From positions 5,473-69,472 of the forward strand of contig CAZSBS010000001.1 of NCBI GenBank assembly GCA_964605095.1: 64,000 nt of DNA, in the 5' to 3' direction. The notes below the pieces were generated by a model. That model made no database searches and was not told the DNA's origin. It worked only from the letters and a program-made list of their open reading frames with translations. The position numbers were made by a program, and so were the translations under genes. Shown here piece by piece: positions 44,937 through 53,810 of this stretch. Source of the stretch: JAUWQU01 sp964605095 (GTDB lineage Bacteria > Planctomycetota > Phycisphaerae > SM23-33). How positions within the stretch are numbered: position 1 is the stretch's first letter; every line of letters begins with the position of its first letter.

Positions 44937-45824
44937 TTACTTGCCGGATCCTGCGGCGATTTCCTTGGCGGTGTCGTTGAAGAACTTCACGCACGCGGCC
45001 AGGTCGGCCAGGGTGAACTGGTGCTCGTACTCGATGGAGAACACACCCTTGAAGCCCTGGGCGTGGAGTTCCGCCAGCACGGCCTTGACGTCGCCCTTGC
45101 CGGTGCCCCAGGGCACGTCATGGCCGTTTCCGAACTCGTTGAGATCCTTGAAGTGCAGGCTTACGATCCGGCCCTTGAGCATCTTGATGGCGTCAAGGGG
45201 CTTGATGTTGCGGCGCATCCAGTGCCCGGTGTCGGAGCAGGAGCCTATGCGTTTGCTCTTGCCCTCGCAGGCGGCCAGGACCTTTTCCGGCGGCCAGGAG
45301 TTCGGGTGGTTGTGCAGGGCCGCGTTGATGCCGTACTCGTTGCAGAGCTTGTCGAGGAACGGCGGGGTGGATTCGGTAACGATGGTTTCCAGGCCCATTA
45401 CCTTGGCCCAGTCGAACAGCTTGCGGGCGTCGGCCTCGTTGCCCGGAATGCCCGTGACGCCGAAGTTCACCAGCGTGACGCCCTTTTCCTTGAGCTTGGC
45501 CTTGACGGCGGCGATGGTCTCCTTCTTCATTTCCGGGCCCATCTTTTCGTCGATGTCCTTGCTGACCTTTTGGCCCGGGTAGGCCTCGATGTACTTCACA
45601 CCGATGGCGGCTGTCTTGTCGATGGCCTCGAAGAACGTCCCGCCGCGGAACGTGTATGCCTGCGTCGCCAGGCGCCAGCCGAGCTTCTCGGCGTCCGGCG
45701 AGCCCATGGCCTGGAACGCCGGCCCTGGCACATCCTTCGCCGCATTCGCGACGGCGGTGCCGATAAACCACAATGCCGCGGCCAAAACAGCGCCAACTGC
45801 GATTCTGCTCTTGCTCATCTTCAT
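44937..45824 (-). CDS. Exported sugar phosphate isomerase/epimerase-like protein
   Basis: 295 residues. It has a signal peptide (hydrophobic to about residue 28, AVANA) and then a xylose-isomerase-like TIM barrel: LATQAYTFRGGTFFEAID, VKYIEAYPGQ, INAALHNHPNSW, GSCSDTGHWMRRNI, VSLHFKDLNE and VFSIEYEHQF. The metal-binding Glu, His, Asp and Glu of the barrel are present. Planctomycetes have many such secreted barrels. Substrate unknown. Confidence 0.85.
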   Translation of the reverse strand: MKMSKSRIAVGAVLAAALWFIGTAVANAAKDVPGPAFQAMGSPDAEKLGWRLATQAYTFRGGTFFEAIDKTAAIGVKYIEAYPGQKVSKDIDEKMGPEMKKETIAAVKAKLKEKGVTLVNFGVTGIPGNEADARKLFDWAKVMGLETIVTESTPPFLDKLCNEYGINAALHNHPNSWPPEKVLAACEGKSKRIGSCSDTGHWMRRNIKPLDAIKMLKGRIVSLHFKDLNEFGNGHDVPWGTGKGDVKAVLAELHAQGFKGVFSIEYEHQFTLADLAACVKFFNDTAKEIAAGSGK

Positions 45825-46140
45825 TCTCCAGTAACGGTAGGTAAGTTAGGTCGAGGCCATCATATCAGCAGCTAGCCCGGCAGCACAATAGTGCGGGTGT
45901 TTCGCAATCCGCGCGGCGCGGATCATTCGCTTGCGGGTTCCACCAAGAGGCGGCATAGTGCAACCGAGCCGCGCCAACAAGGCTTGAACAGTCCGGCAGG
46001 TCAACAGGTTACGGCAGGCGAGCGGATTGTGTTTTGCGATGTCCGGGCGGATATTGTGGCCCGGGTGTTTCCTATGTTCCGCAGTTTTGCCGCCCGCCCG
46101 GCTTGGGCGGCGGTGGGTCCTTGATTAATGACGAGCAGAA
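45825..46140. other. Intergenic gap between divergent genes
   Basis: 316 bases between the isomerase-like gene (-) and a glycosyltransferase (+). Both promoters should lie here. A GC-rich stem CCGCCC/GGGCGG lies near 46090-46115. No gene or clear promoter pair was found. Confidence 0.4.
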
Positions 46141-46893
46141 ATGGCGAAATCCGATAAGGCAACCCCGCAGCTTTCCATCATCATTCCGGCCTACAACGAG
46201 GGCCGCAGGCTGGGTCCGGCCCTGGAGCAGATCAGGCGGCACTTCGAGTCGTCGGACATGTCGGCGGAGGTGATCGTTGTCGATGACGGCTCGTCGGACG
46301 ACACGGCCGCGGTGGCTCTGGCGTTCGATCCCGGCCCGCTTGCGTTTCGGCTGATCCGCAACCGCACCAACCAGGGCAAGGGCTTCAGCGTGCGGCGGGG
46401 GATGCGCAAGGCAGCCGGGGCGATGATGCTCATGACTGATGCCGACCAGTCCACGCCGATCTACGAACTTGCCAAGGCCCTGCCGTATCTCAACGACGGC
46501 TTCGACGTGGTCATCGGCTCGCGCGACCTGGCCGAGTCGGTCATCTCCAAGCGCCAGCCGGGGTATCGCCACGGCCTGGGGCTGATAATGCGCGGCCTGC
46601 GGCGGATGCTGATGCTGCGGGACATCAAGGACACACAGTGCGGCTTCAAGCTTTTCAGCCGGCGTGCGGCGAAGGCGATTTTTCCTCGCGTGCGCGAGCG
46701 TGGCTTCGCGTTCGACTGCGAGGCGCTCCTGGTGGCCCGGCAGATGGGCTGCCGGATCAAGGAAATCGGCGTGCTGTGGTGCAACGACCCCGATAGCCGG
46801 GTGCGCCCGGTCCGCGACTCGCTGGGCATGCTCATCGCCCTGGCGAGGATCCACTGGCGGATCAGGCATGTGAAGCATCCGCAGAATTGCTAG
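46141..46893 (+). CDS. Family-2 glycosyltransferase of the dolichyl-phosphate-glucose synthase type
   Basis: 250 residues. A GT-A domain without a long C-terminal membrane region: LSIIIPAYNEGRRLGPALEQI, VVDDGSSDDTA, TNQGKGFSVRRGMRKA, MTDADQSTP, VIGSRDL and DTQCGFKLFSRRAA. These match the polyprenyl-phosphate glucose/mannose transferase branch, which loads sugars on a lipid carrier at the inner face. The last four bases overlap the end of hepT on the other strand. Confidence 0.88.
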   Translation: MAKSDKATPQLSIIIPAYNEGRRLGPALEQIRRHFESSDMSAEVIVVDDGSSDDTAAVALAFDPGPLAFRLIRNRTNQGKGFSVRRGMRKAAGAMMLMTDADQSTPIYELAKALPYLNDGFDVVIGSRDLAESVISKRQPGYRHGLGLIMRGLRRMLMLRDIKDTQCGFKLFSRRAAKAIFPRVRERGFAFDCEALLVARQMGCRIKEIGVLWCNDPDSRVRPVRDSLGMLIALARIHWRIRHVKHPQNC

Positions 46894-47231
46894 CCCCCGC
46901 CCAGAATTCCCTGTAGCGACACGATCAAAGGTGGCAGGTCCTCTTTCACCGTGCGTCGGAGCAAGTCCAGATCAATAACATCGTAGCCGTGAACGAGACG
47001 GTTCCGCATGCCGATAATCTGAGGCCAGGGAATACCTGTGATTCTCTGCCGCGCCTCAGGCGAAACACGATTTGCCGCCTCTCCCACAATTTCCACCAGC
47101 CGTGTCAGCGCCAACTGAATCACGCGGTTTTGCCCCAAATCTTCCAGGCTCAAATCCCCCAACAACTCCGCCGCTTCGCGAGAGTGGCTGAGCATGTCCG
47201 TCAGGCTCACCCGGTCGTCATGCAGCGTCAT
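46890..47231 (-). CDS. hepT: HepT-like ribonuclease toxin (DUF86)
   Basis: 113 residues from ATG 47231, which has GGAGG six bases upstream; GTG 47249 is an alternative. The HEPN catalytic motif RX4-6HXY is visible as RNRLVHGYDVID, with ALTRLVEIVGEAANRVS before it. Downstream of and overlapping mntA by 14 bases. Family knowledge: HepT is kept inactive by MntA, which AMP-ylates its HXY tyrosine. Confidence 0.88.
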   Translation of the reverse strand: MTLHDDRVSLTDMLSHSREAAELLGDLSLEDLGQNRVIQLALTRLVEIVGEAANRVSPEARQRITGIPWPQIIGMRNRLVHGYDVIDLDLLRRTVKEDLPPLIVSLQGILGGG

Positions 47232-47520
47232 ACAACACCTCCGCTTCACCCAACACCCGGTCCCGGAAGAGCGGATTAAGCCCCCGGTACGTGTGTATTT
47301 CCGCCTTTCGCTCTAGGATTCGGCTTAATTCAATCTCCATTCCCGCCAGAGCGATCATCCCTACTCCGCAATCCGGATCGAACTCCACCAGTAGGTCCAC
47401 ATCGCTCTCTGGCGAGAAATCGTCCCGCACGACCGACCCGAAGACCGCCAGCCGGCGAATTCGGTTGCGGCGGCAGAATTGGTCAATCTTCTCTTTCGAT
47501 ATCGATATCTTGACGCTCAT
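47218..47520 (-). CDS. mntA: MntA-like nucleotidyltransferase antitoxin
   Basis: 100 residues from ATG 47520, with GGAGAT upstream. The nucleotidyltransferase motif GSX10DXD is present as GSVVRDDFSPESDVDLLVEF. It starts the two-gene HepT/MntA operon. The product should AMP-ylate and neutralise HepT. Confidence 0.88.
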   Translation of the reverse strand: MSVKISISKEKIDQFCRRNRIRRLAVFGSVVRDDFSPESDVDLLVEFDPDCGVGMIALAGMEIELSRILERKAEIHTYRGLNPLFRDRVLGEAEVLYDAA

Positions 47521-47623
47521 GCCTGCATCTCCAGAAAGCACAGATAGCGGCAAACGTGCTGAAAATCAAGACTAAACGGACAGGCCTGCCTGCTGCCCAT
47601 GGCCGAAGGCCGCAGCCCAACAA

Positions 47624-47658
47624 AAGGGCCGCGACCGGTTGATCCGATCGCGGCCCTT
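47624..47658. terminator. Bidirectional Rho-independent terminator
   Basis: AAGGGCCGCGA (47624-47634) pairs with TCGCGGCCCTT (47648-47658). On the minus strand it is followed by TTGTTGG after the permease gene. On the plus strand it is followed by TGTTTGCTTTTTG. It most likely ends the NCS1 permease transcript. Confidence 0.75.
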
Positions 47659-47708
47659 GTTTGCTTTTTGTGCGACGCCGAACTTTTTCGGGCCTTGGCC
47701 TGTCGGCC

Positions 47709-49118
47709 TCAGGCCTGGGCGGGCATATCGAGCTTCTTGCTCTGGAGGCCTATGGCGGCCAGGATGATGTAGAGCACGAAGCCGACGATGAAAGCCGCCA
47801 CCGGCGGGCAGGGCACCTTGTCGGCGATGTCTTTCATGCGTTCTATGCGCCCGATGAACGGGGCGGCGCCGACGGCGAAGCCGACGATCCAGGAGATCCA
47901 TCCAGCCATGTTGAACCCGGCTCGCGGGCCGGGCCACTTGCGGCCGGCCAGGAGGTAGTCGGCCATCATGGCGCCGCAGACCGGGCCGAATGAAGCGCCG
48001 ATGAGGGTGAACACGTCGGCAGCCTGGCCGGCCCAGCCGCTGATGGCCAGGGCGATGGCGACGGCGGTGCCAATGCCGCAGGAGATCAGCGGGTTGACCT
48101 TCGGCAGGGTGGTCTTGAAGCTGTTTGCGGCGATGAAGGCTGAGAAGCAGGCAGCCGGGAAAGCCGCGATGGCCAGCAGGTACATGAACACTACCCCGAC
48201 CTTGGAACCCATGATCGCGCCCATCATCTCAGTGGGATTGAGGCCCTTGAGGCCGGTCGGATACATTCCGTAGGCGCCGGCGACGATCAGCAGGGCCAGT
48301 CCGCCGGCGAAGATGGTGGAAAGCGCCACACCGAAGAGCCCACCGAGCTGGACATCCTTGCCGTTGCGGTTGTTCATGGCGATGTCAACGCCCGCTGCCC
48401 CGGCCGTCGCGAAGAAGCCGACGACGTAAGCGATCATCAGGGCGAAGATGGCGAACGTCGACAGCGGCGAGGCCGCCCCGGCCGCCTGGGCCGAGGTCAC
48501 CAGGGCGTTGGCGTCGAACTTGCCCAGCCCGCCGACCGTCGCGACGAAGAGCACTATCAGGATGACAAACGGGATCAGCGGCAGGAAGGTGGCCACGCGG
48601 GCGACGTACTTGATGCCCTTGAGGCCCATGAATGCCCCGAGGATGGCCCACAAGGCCGCCACGATCATGTGCGGCACCGAATTCATCGCGTCAGCGGCCT
48701 TCTCGAAAAAGGGCATGACCAGCAGCAAAGCGGAGAAGTACGCGTTGACGGCGAGCCATCCGAACTGGAGCACGCCCATCAGGAAGCCCGGCATCAGGAA
48801 CCCGCCCTGCACGCCGTAGGTGCTCGTGCCGACGATGTACAGCGGCAGGCCCGTCTTCATGCCCATCAAGCCCGGCACGAGGTAGAACAGGAAGTGGCAG
48901 ATCAGTGCCGCCGCGACGAGGGCCAGAATCGCCGTGCCCAGGCCGTGGGCCAGAAAGCCGCCGGGCGCCGCGCTGCTACCGAAGGGAACCTGCTGCCAGA
49001 AAACAAACCACAGCATGATGCCCGCGTACGTCTGGGCCGTGCTCTTGTACCACGGCACCCTGGCAGTCATCGGCAGGGGCTTGGCTGACGCGACATAATC
49101 CGGCAAGTTCGAAGCCAT
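47709..49118 (-). CDS. NCS1-family permease (cytosine permease-like)
   Basis: 469 residues from ATG 49118, eight bases after AAGGAG. About twelve hydrophobic segments. The N-terminal PWYKSTAQTYAGIMLWFVFWQQVP and the segment MAGWISWIVGFAVGAAP resemble CodB-type nucleobase permeases. It would import a nucleobase or similar ring compound with a cation. No pathway gene for cytosine use is beside it, so the substrate is open. Confidence 0.8.
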   Translation of the reverse strand: MASNLPDYVASAKPLPMTARVPWYKSTAQTYAGIMLWFVFWQQVPFGSSAAPGGFLAHGLGTAILALVAAALICHFLFYLVPGLMGMKTGLPLYIVGTSTYGVQGGFLMPGFLMGVLQFGWLAVNAYFSALLLVMPFFEKAADAMNSVPHMIVAALWAILGAFMGLKGIKYVARVATFLPLIPFVILIVLFVATVGGLGKFDANALVTSAQAAGAASPLSTFAIFALMIAYVVGFFATAGAAGVDIAMNNRNGKDVQLGGLFGVALSTIFAGGLALLIVAGAYGMYPTGLKGLNPTEMMGAIMGSKVGVVFMYLLAIAAFPAACFSAFIAANSFKTTLPKVNPLISCGIGTAVAIALAISGWAGQAADVFTLIGASFGPVCGAMMADYLLAGRKWPGPRAGFNMAGWISWIVGFAVGAAPFIGRIERMKDIADKVPCPPVAAFIVGFVLYIILAAIGLQSKKLDMPAQA

Positions 49119-49496
49119 GCGTGTTCTCCTTAATTCAGGGCTTCCTACTACGACTGGTCGCTTGGCCAGTCGCTCCTGCGCCACCGCTACCGGCTTGGCG
49201 CCGCGCGGCGGCAAGCCATAACACGATCCTGAACCGCGCCCAGGCCGCTGCGGAACCGCCAATTCACGTGCAAAACTCTTGCGATGTGCGGTTCGCCAAC
49301 CGATCCGACGCGAACAGTCAGGCCAACGGGTGCCGGCCGGACTTGAAACAATCTACCAGAGGTCCATAACGTTCCGCAAGTCCCTATCCGGGCAAATCAT
49401 CCGGCGAATTGTCGATTTCCCAGCCGGCGGCCTTCTTGACCAAGGCCGTCCAATAGCGAAATCGTCTTCCCATTCTACTGCGATTGGGTACTCTGT
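49119..49496. other. Divergent intergenic region
   Basis: 378 bases between the permease (-) and the dehydrogenase (+). It holds a small hairpin (ACTGG/CCAGT near 49150-49172) and GC-rich direct repeats. I looked for a thiamine- or purine-type riboswitch on the permease side and found none. No gene seen. Confidence 0.4.
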
Positions 49497-50750
49497 ATGC
49501 CCATGCAAGCGATTATATACGAGGTCAATCCGGTGGGCTGGGCAACGTGCAAGTGGCTTCGGTACTTCTGGCCCGGATGCCTGCTTTCGCGGCTTGCGGG
49601 CCTGAGCCTCCGGCACGTCGAGCCGCCGAGCCTTCCCGCCGACGACTGGGTCCGCGTTCGGACCCTTATGGCAGGCATCTGCGGGACGGACCTGTCGCTG
49701 CTGGCCCAGAAGCAGCCGCCGAACTCGCTGCTCCAGGCGTTCAGTTCCATGCCGATGGTCCTCGGGCACGAGGCGCTCGGCGAGGTCGTCGAGGTCGGCC
49801 CGGCGGTCGATCGCACCTGGCTGGGTCGCCGCGTATGCGTCGATCCGACGCTTGCCTGTGAGGCCCGGGGCATCGCTCCGCCATGCCCGCGCTGCATGGA
49901 GGGGCTCTACGGCGCCTGCCAGAACTTCGGGGCTTCTGGCCTGGGGCGCTCGAAGCTGCCTCCGGGCACGAGCATCGGCTACAACAGCCGGACCGGAGGG
50001 GCGTTCGCGGAAAACTTCGTCGCCCACGTCAGCCAGCTCGTCGCCGTTCCCGAAGGCGTGCCCGACGAACAGGCCGTACTTACCGACCCGGTGGCGTGCA
50101 GCCTGCACGCGGTGCTACGCCTGGACCTGTCCCGCGTACGCAACCTGCTTATCTACGGCACCGGCGTGCTGGGCCTGGGGGCGGTGGCGGCGCTGCGGGC
50201 CGTCGGCTATGCCGGCCGGATCGACACGCTCGACATCTGCGCGTACCTCGGGGCGCTGGCGGGGGCTTTCGGGGCCGACGAGATGCTCCATCTTCCTGGC
50301 GACAGCCGCGAGCGGTTCGAGATTATCGCCCGGCGCACGGGCGGCACCGTGCAGCGAGCCCGGTTCGGCAACTACATGCTCTCCGGCGGCTACGATGCTG
50401 TGATAGACTGCGTGGGCTCGAAGCGGTCCATAACCGAATCGCTCAAGTGGACCACCAGCCGCGGGCAGATGGTTATGCTGGCCACCGGTCACGGACGAGG
50501 CGTGGACCTCACGCCGATCTGGTTCACCGAACTGACTGTTCTTGGTACCTACGGCCGGCAGATTGAGAACTGGCAGGGCAGGCGGATTGGAACGTACCAA
50601 CTCGTGCATGAGTTGATGGCCGTGGGAAAGCTGAACGTCTCGGCGATGCTGACGCACAAGTTCCCCCTGGCCGAGTACCGCAGGGCGCTGGAGACGGGCA
50701 TGTACAAGTCCGCCCACAAGGCGGTGAAGGTGGCTTTTGACATGCGGTGA
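49497..50750 (+). CDS. Zinc-dependent medium-chain alcohol dehydrogenase-like protein
   Basis: 417 residues; ATG 49503 is an alternative start. The catalytic zinc site is suggested by GICGTD and GHEALGEVVEVG. The structural-zinc region has cysteines spaced in PCPRCMEGLYGACQN. The nucleotide-binding fold shows IYGTGVLGLGAVAALRAVG. It is longer than most family members, mainly near the N-terminus and after residue 270. Oxidises a sugar or alcohol with NAD(P). Substrate unknown. Confidence 0.87.
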   Translation: MPMQAIIYEVNPVGWATCKWLRYFWPGCLLSRLAGLSLRHVEPPSLPADDWVRVRTLMAGICGTDLSLLAQKQPPNSLLQAFSSMPMVLGHEALGEVVEVGPAVDRTWLGRRVCVDPTLACEARGIAPPCPRCMEGLYGACQNFGASGLGRSKLPPGTSIGYNSRTGGAFAENFVAHVSQLVAVPEGVPDEQAVLTDPVACSLHAVLRLDLSRVRNLLIYGTGVLGLGAVAALRAVGYAGRIDTLDICAYLGALAGAFGADEMLHLPGDSRERFEIIARRTGGTVQRARFGNYMLSGGYDAVIDCVGSKRSITESLKWTTSRGQMVMLATGHGRGVDLTPIWFTELTVLGTYGRQIENWQGRRIGTYQLVHELMAVGKLNVSAMLTHKFPLAEYRRALETGMYKSAHKAVKVAFDMR

Positions 50751-50771
50751 ACGTGAGACAATGCCGAGCCG

Positions 50772-50930
50772 AATGTTCAATACTCAATGCTCAATGTTCA
50801 ATGAAGAGCTCCTTGTAGCAGTAGGTTGGAGAGTCCGGATGAGCGGTAAGAACGCGTGAAACGGCTGATGCCAGTTGAACATTTGAGATTGAACATTGAA
50901 TTGAGCATTGAACATTGAGCATTGGACATT
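50772..50930. repeat. Inverted repeat built on TTGAACATTGAGCATTG units
   Basis: The left arm 50772-50803 and the right arm about 50890-50930 are reverse complements apart from short indels. The units CATTGAACATTGAGCATTG and CAATGCTCAATGTTCAATG recur several times within each arm. It fills most of the gap before purE and is AT-rich compared with its neighbours. Confidence 0.6.
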
Positions 50931-50961
50931 CGACAGGCACCATATAAGGAAGGCACGAATA

Positions 50962-51489
50962 ATGGCTAAGACCGTCATGAAGAAGGCAAAGCCAGTGTGT
51001 TCGGTCGGTGTGGTTATGGGCAGTGACAGCGACCTGCCAGTCATGCAGCGGTGCCTGGAGACTCTGGAGTCGTTTGGCATCGGCTACGAGGTGCGGATAA
51101 TCTCCGCCCATCGGACGCCGGAGATCGCCCACGAGTACGCCGTGACGGCGGCGGCAAGGGGCCTGAAGGTGCTGATAGCCGCGGCTGGAATGAGTGCGGC
51201 CCTTGGCGGGGTGTTGGCGGCCGGGACCACGTTGCCCGTTATCGGCGTGCCGATGGCCAGCGGGCCGCTTGCGGGCATGGACGCCGCCATTAGCACCATG
51301 CAGATGCCGCCCGGCGTGCCGGTCGCCTGCATGGCAATCGACAAGGCCGGGGCGACCAACGCCGGCATATTCGCCGCCCAGATTCTCGCCGTCGCCGACA
51401 AGTCCGTCGCGGCAAGGCTGGTGGAGTTCAAGAAAGACCAGGCCCGCAAGGTCGTAGATCAAGACCAAGCGCTGAAACCTAAGGCGTGA
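50962..51489 (+). CDS. purE: N5-carboxyaminoimidazole ribonucleotide mutase
   Basis: Purine synthesis enzyme that moves the carboxyl group of N5-CAIR. It has 175 residues from ATG 50962, with AAGGAAGG upstream. The fold's conserved parts are VVMGSDSDLPVMQ, ISAHRTPE and IAAAGMSAALGGVLA, with GVPMASGPL. purK is not adjacent, so a class I enzyme paired with a PurK encoded elsewhere is likely. The end overlaps the pseudopilin gene on the other strand by 11 bases. Confidence 0.95.
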   Translation: MAKTVMKKAKPVCSVGVVMGSDSDLPVMQRCLETLESFGIGYEVRIISAHRTPEIAHEYAVTAAARGLKVLIAAAGMSAALGGVLAAGTTLPVIGVPMASGPLAGMDAAISTMQMPPGVPVACMAIDKAGATNAGIFAAQILAVADKSVAARLVEFKKDQARKVVDQDQALKPKA

Positions 51490-52054
51490 TTATGCTCTTG
51501 CCCTTGCCGCCCGAAGGAGATACGGTCGGGTTTGCCGACTCCTCGGCCTGGCCGTCAGCCGCTGCGCCATCGGGATTGGGGTCCAGCTTCTCGCCGCCCT
51601 TGGCGGAGTTTGCGCTTATCACGCAGGTGTTGGTGTTGTAATACCAGCTGGATGTGGAGTTGCGGGGTGGGGTGGTTTCTGTGCCGAATAGAACGGTCCC
51701 AGCCGTCCCGGCCGACGTGATGAACGGGTTTGTCGGCCAGTCCACCATGTACGGACCGCACGTGCCGTTGGGAGTGATCTTGCCGTCTGGGTTGGTCCGC
51801 CCGGTCAGGCGGGCCTGGAAGTTGGTCTTGTCCAGGTTGCCATCGGCGTCGAGGTGTGGCCCGTTTCCCCCATGGTGGACCTTGTAGACAAGTATTTGCC
51901 GGCGCATCATCTGGATGTCCGTTTCGATGGCCGATTCGCGGGCGTCATCCTGCGCGTTGACGATGTGCGGCACGATCATGGCCGCGAGAATCGCCAGCAG
52001 CATGATGACGATCATTATCTCAATCAGTGTAAACCCGTGTTGGCGGTTTGTCAT
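51479..52054 (-). CDS. Type II secretion/type IV pilin-like pseudopilin (GspG-like)
   Basis: 191 residues from ATG 52054. A prepilin signal with GFTLIEIMIVIMLLAILAAM, including the Glu at +5, is followed by VPHIVNAQDDARESAIETDI. The C-terminal part has Gly/Asn/Pro-rich sequence similar to GspG but longer, with a tail rich in Gly and Asp. Third in a run after gspA and gspB. A prepilin peptidase is not in the window. Confidence 0.85.
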   Translation of the reverse strand: MTNRQHGFTLIEIMIVIMLLAILAAMIVPHIVNAQDDARESAIETDIQMMRRQILVYKVHHGGNGPHLDADGNLDKTNFQARLTGRTNPDGKITPNGTCGPYMVDWPTNPFITSAGTAGTVLFGTETTPPRNSTSSWYYNTNTCVISANSAKGGEKLDPNPDGAAADGQAEESANPTVSPSGGKGKSIITP

Positions 52055-52104
52055 ATTGGCGATCCCCTTATGTCCTGTCACTCAACGCCTGGAATCGATT
52101 TTCG

Positions 52105-52989
52105 TCATATCCGAATAGTGAACCGCTTTCCGTTGGCTGTCAGTTCCACTTCGTACTGGCCGATTTTCACTACTAGGGCGCCTTGTATGGTCTGGCCTTC
52201 CCTGTATAGTCCACCGTTGATCAGCGCCACGTTTCCGCCGGGGCCCCGCATTATCGCGGTGACGCGAAGTTTCGAGGGGTCCAGATTGTCCGAAGGCTCC
52301 GGCGCGGGTTTGGCTGGCGCGGTCGTGGCCGGTGGGGCGGCTGGCGCGGCGCTGGGCGGGGCCGAGGGCGGCTCGCCTGGCTGGGCTGGGTCAGTTGCGG
52401 GCGGGGTCGCCGAATCGCCCTGTTGCGGCCTGGCCGGAGATGGTTGACCGGTTTCGTCAGCCTGCGGCCCGGCCTTGGCCAGGCCCGCGGACTCGTCGGC
52501 CCGCTCATTCTGCCGGGCCTCCTGGAGCTTTCGCATCGCCGCCGTGAAGGCGTCCTTGACATTGCTCGCGACGATGCCGCCCTTGGTGCCGCCCTTTGCT
52601 GCGGCATTGTCACGGGCCTGGCTGTCAGTATTGTGCCCGTTGAGCGACGGGTCGGGCGCGGATCGCTCAGCCGCCGCTTGCATCTGCGCTGGCGTCATGG
52701 GCTTTTCTACATCTTGCATCGACTCACCGGATGCGCTTGCCGGACCTACCTGCCCGGTGGACCGGCCCCAGAAATACCAGGCGGCGAAACACGCCGTCGC
52801 CACCAGTGCGAGCATCAGCAGCCTGGACGTCGGACGCCGCGGGCGGCGAGGTTCTTCAACCGTCGGCCTTGCGGGCGGGGGGACGTCGTCACCCTCAGGC
52901 ATCATGACCGTCAGGTTGTTGAAGTAAGGCGAAGAGTTGCGGAGCTTGTCGCTCTCGGAACGCTTGAGCGCCTCGTTTATCAGGCTCAT
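52105..52989 (-). CDS. GspB-like secretion accessory protein
   Basis: 294 residues. MSLINEALKRSESDK at the N-terminus is the GspB/PulB-type cytoplasmic lead. One TM segment (LLMLALVATACFAAWYFWG, about 57-75) and a long Pro/Ala linker follow. The C-terminal domain (LRVTAIMRGPGGNVALINGG, YREGQTIQGALVVKIGQYEV) is like the pilotin/secretin-binding GspB domain. The start overlaps the gspA stop by one base. Confidence 0.83.
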   Translation of the reverse strand: MSLINEALKRSESDKLRNSSPYFNNLTVMMPEGDDVPPPARPTVEEPRRPRRPTSRLLMLALVATACFAAWYFWGRSTGQVGPASASGESMQDVEKPMTPAQMQAAAERSAPDPSLNGHNTDSQARDNAAAKGGTKGGIVASNVKDAFTAAMRKLQEARQNERADESAGLAKAGPQADETGQPSPARPQQGDSATPPATDPAQPGEPPSAPPSAAPAAPPATTAPAKPAPEPSDNLDPSKLRVTAIMRGPGGNVALINGGLYREGQTIQGALVVKIGQYEVELTANGKRFTIRI

Positions 52990-53810
52990 CAGCCTGCCTC
53001 CTTAAGCTCGTTAAGCGCTAGCTGTACTATCCCGCGGTCTATCGTCGCGGTCCTGTAGACGTATCCGGCCAGCAGGGCCTTGTCGCTTATGGCGTTTATC
53101 ATTCGCGGCGTGCCATTGGAGTACCTGAATATCTCGCGAACCGCGCCGTAATCGAAACGAACCGCGTTTTGGTCGCTGTCGTCCTGCCCCGCTATCTTCA
53201 AGCGGTGGCGGATATACCCGGCCGTGTCCTCCGCGGACATCGTCTTGAGGTGATAACGGACGGTTATCCGCTGGGCCAACTGCCGCAGGGCGGGGTTGTT
53301 CAGCGTCGTGCGCAGCTCCGGCTGGCCTACAAGGACGATCTGCAACAGCTTCTGACGCTCCGTCTCGAGGTTGCTCAGAAGGCGGACCATCTCCAGGCCC
53401 TGGATCGTCATGTCCTGGGCCTCGTCGATTATCAGCACCGCGTCCTGCCCGTAAGAATTGATCCGCAGCAGGAACTCGTTGAGCAACTGGAGATACCCCA
53501 GGCGGTCCTTGCGATTGGTGTGGATGCCGAACTCGTCGACGATCGCGCGGATCATCTGCGTTTCGGTCAGCATCGGGTTTAGGATAAGGGCGGTCTGGCA
53601 GGTGTCGCCCAGTTCCTTGAGCAGCGCTCGGCAGAGTGTGGTCTTGCCCGCTCCGACCTCGCCGGTCAGGCAGATGAACCCCTTGCGTTGGCGTATTCCG
53701 TAGAGCAGGTGGTTCATCGCCTCGCGATGCTGCTCCGTCAGGTACAGGTATCGCGGATCTGGTGTGATGGTGAAAGGCTCTTCCTGAAGCCGGTAGTAAT
53801 CCCTGTACAT
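52989..53810 (-). CDS. GspA/ExeA-type AAA ATPase
   Basis: 273 residues. YYRLQEEPFTITPDPRYLYL at the start is the ExeA signature. Walker A is GEVGAGKTTLC and Walker B AVLIIDEAQD. In Aeromonas, ExeA with ExeB inserts the secretin of the type II secretion system. Here the peptidoglycan-binding C-terminal part typical of long ExeA proteins is missing, so only the ATPase module is present. Translationally coupled to gspB. Confidence 0.86.
   Translation of the reverse strand: MYRDYYRLQEEPFTITPDPRYLYLTEQHREAMNHLLYGIRQRKGFICLTGEVGAGKTTLCRALLKELGDTCQTALILNPMLTETQMIRAIVDEFGIHTNRKDRLGYLQLLNEFLLRINSYGQDAVLIIDEAQDMTIQGLEMVRLLSNLETERQKLLQIVLVGQPELRTTLNNPALRQLAQRITVRYHLKTMSAEDTAGYIRHRLKIAGQDDSDQNAVRFDYGAVREIFRYSNGTPRMINAISDKALLAGYVYRTATIDRGIVQLALNELKEAG

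Noticed and set aside
49119..49496. TPP or purine riboswitch in front of the NCS1 permease
   Set aside because: No CTGAGA-type thi box or purine aptamer core was found on the minus strand.
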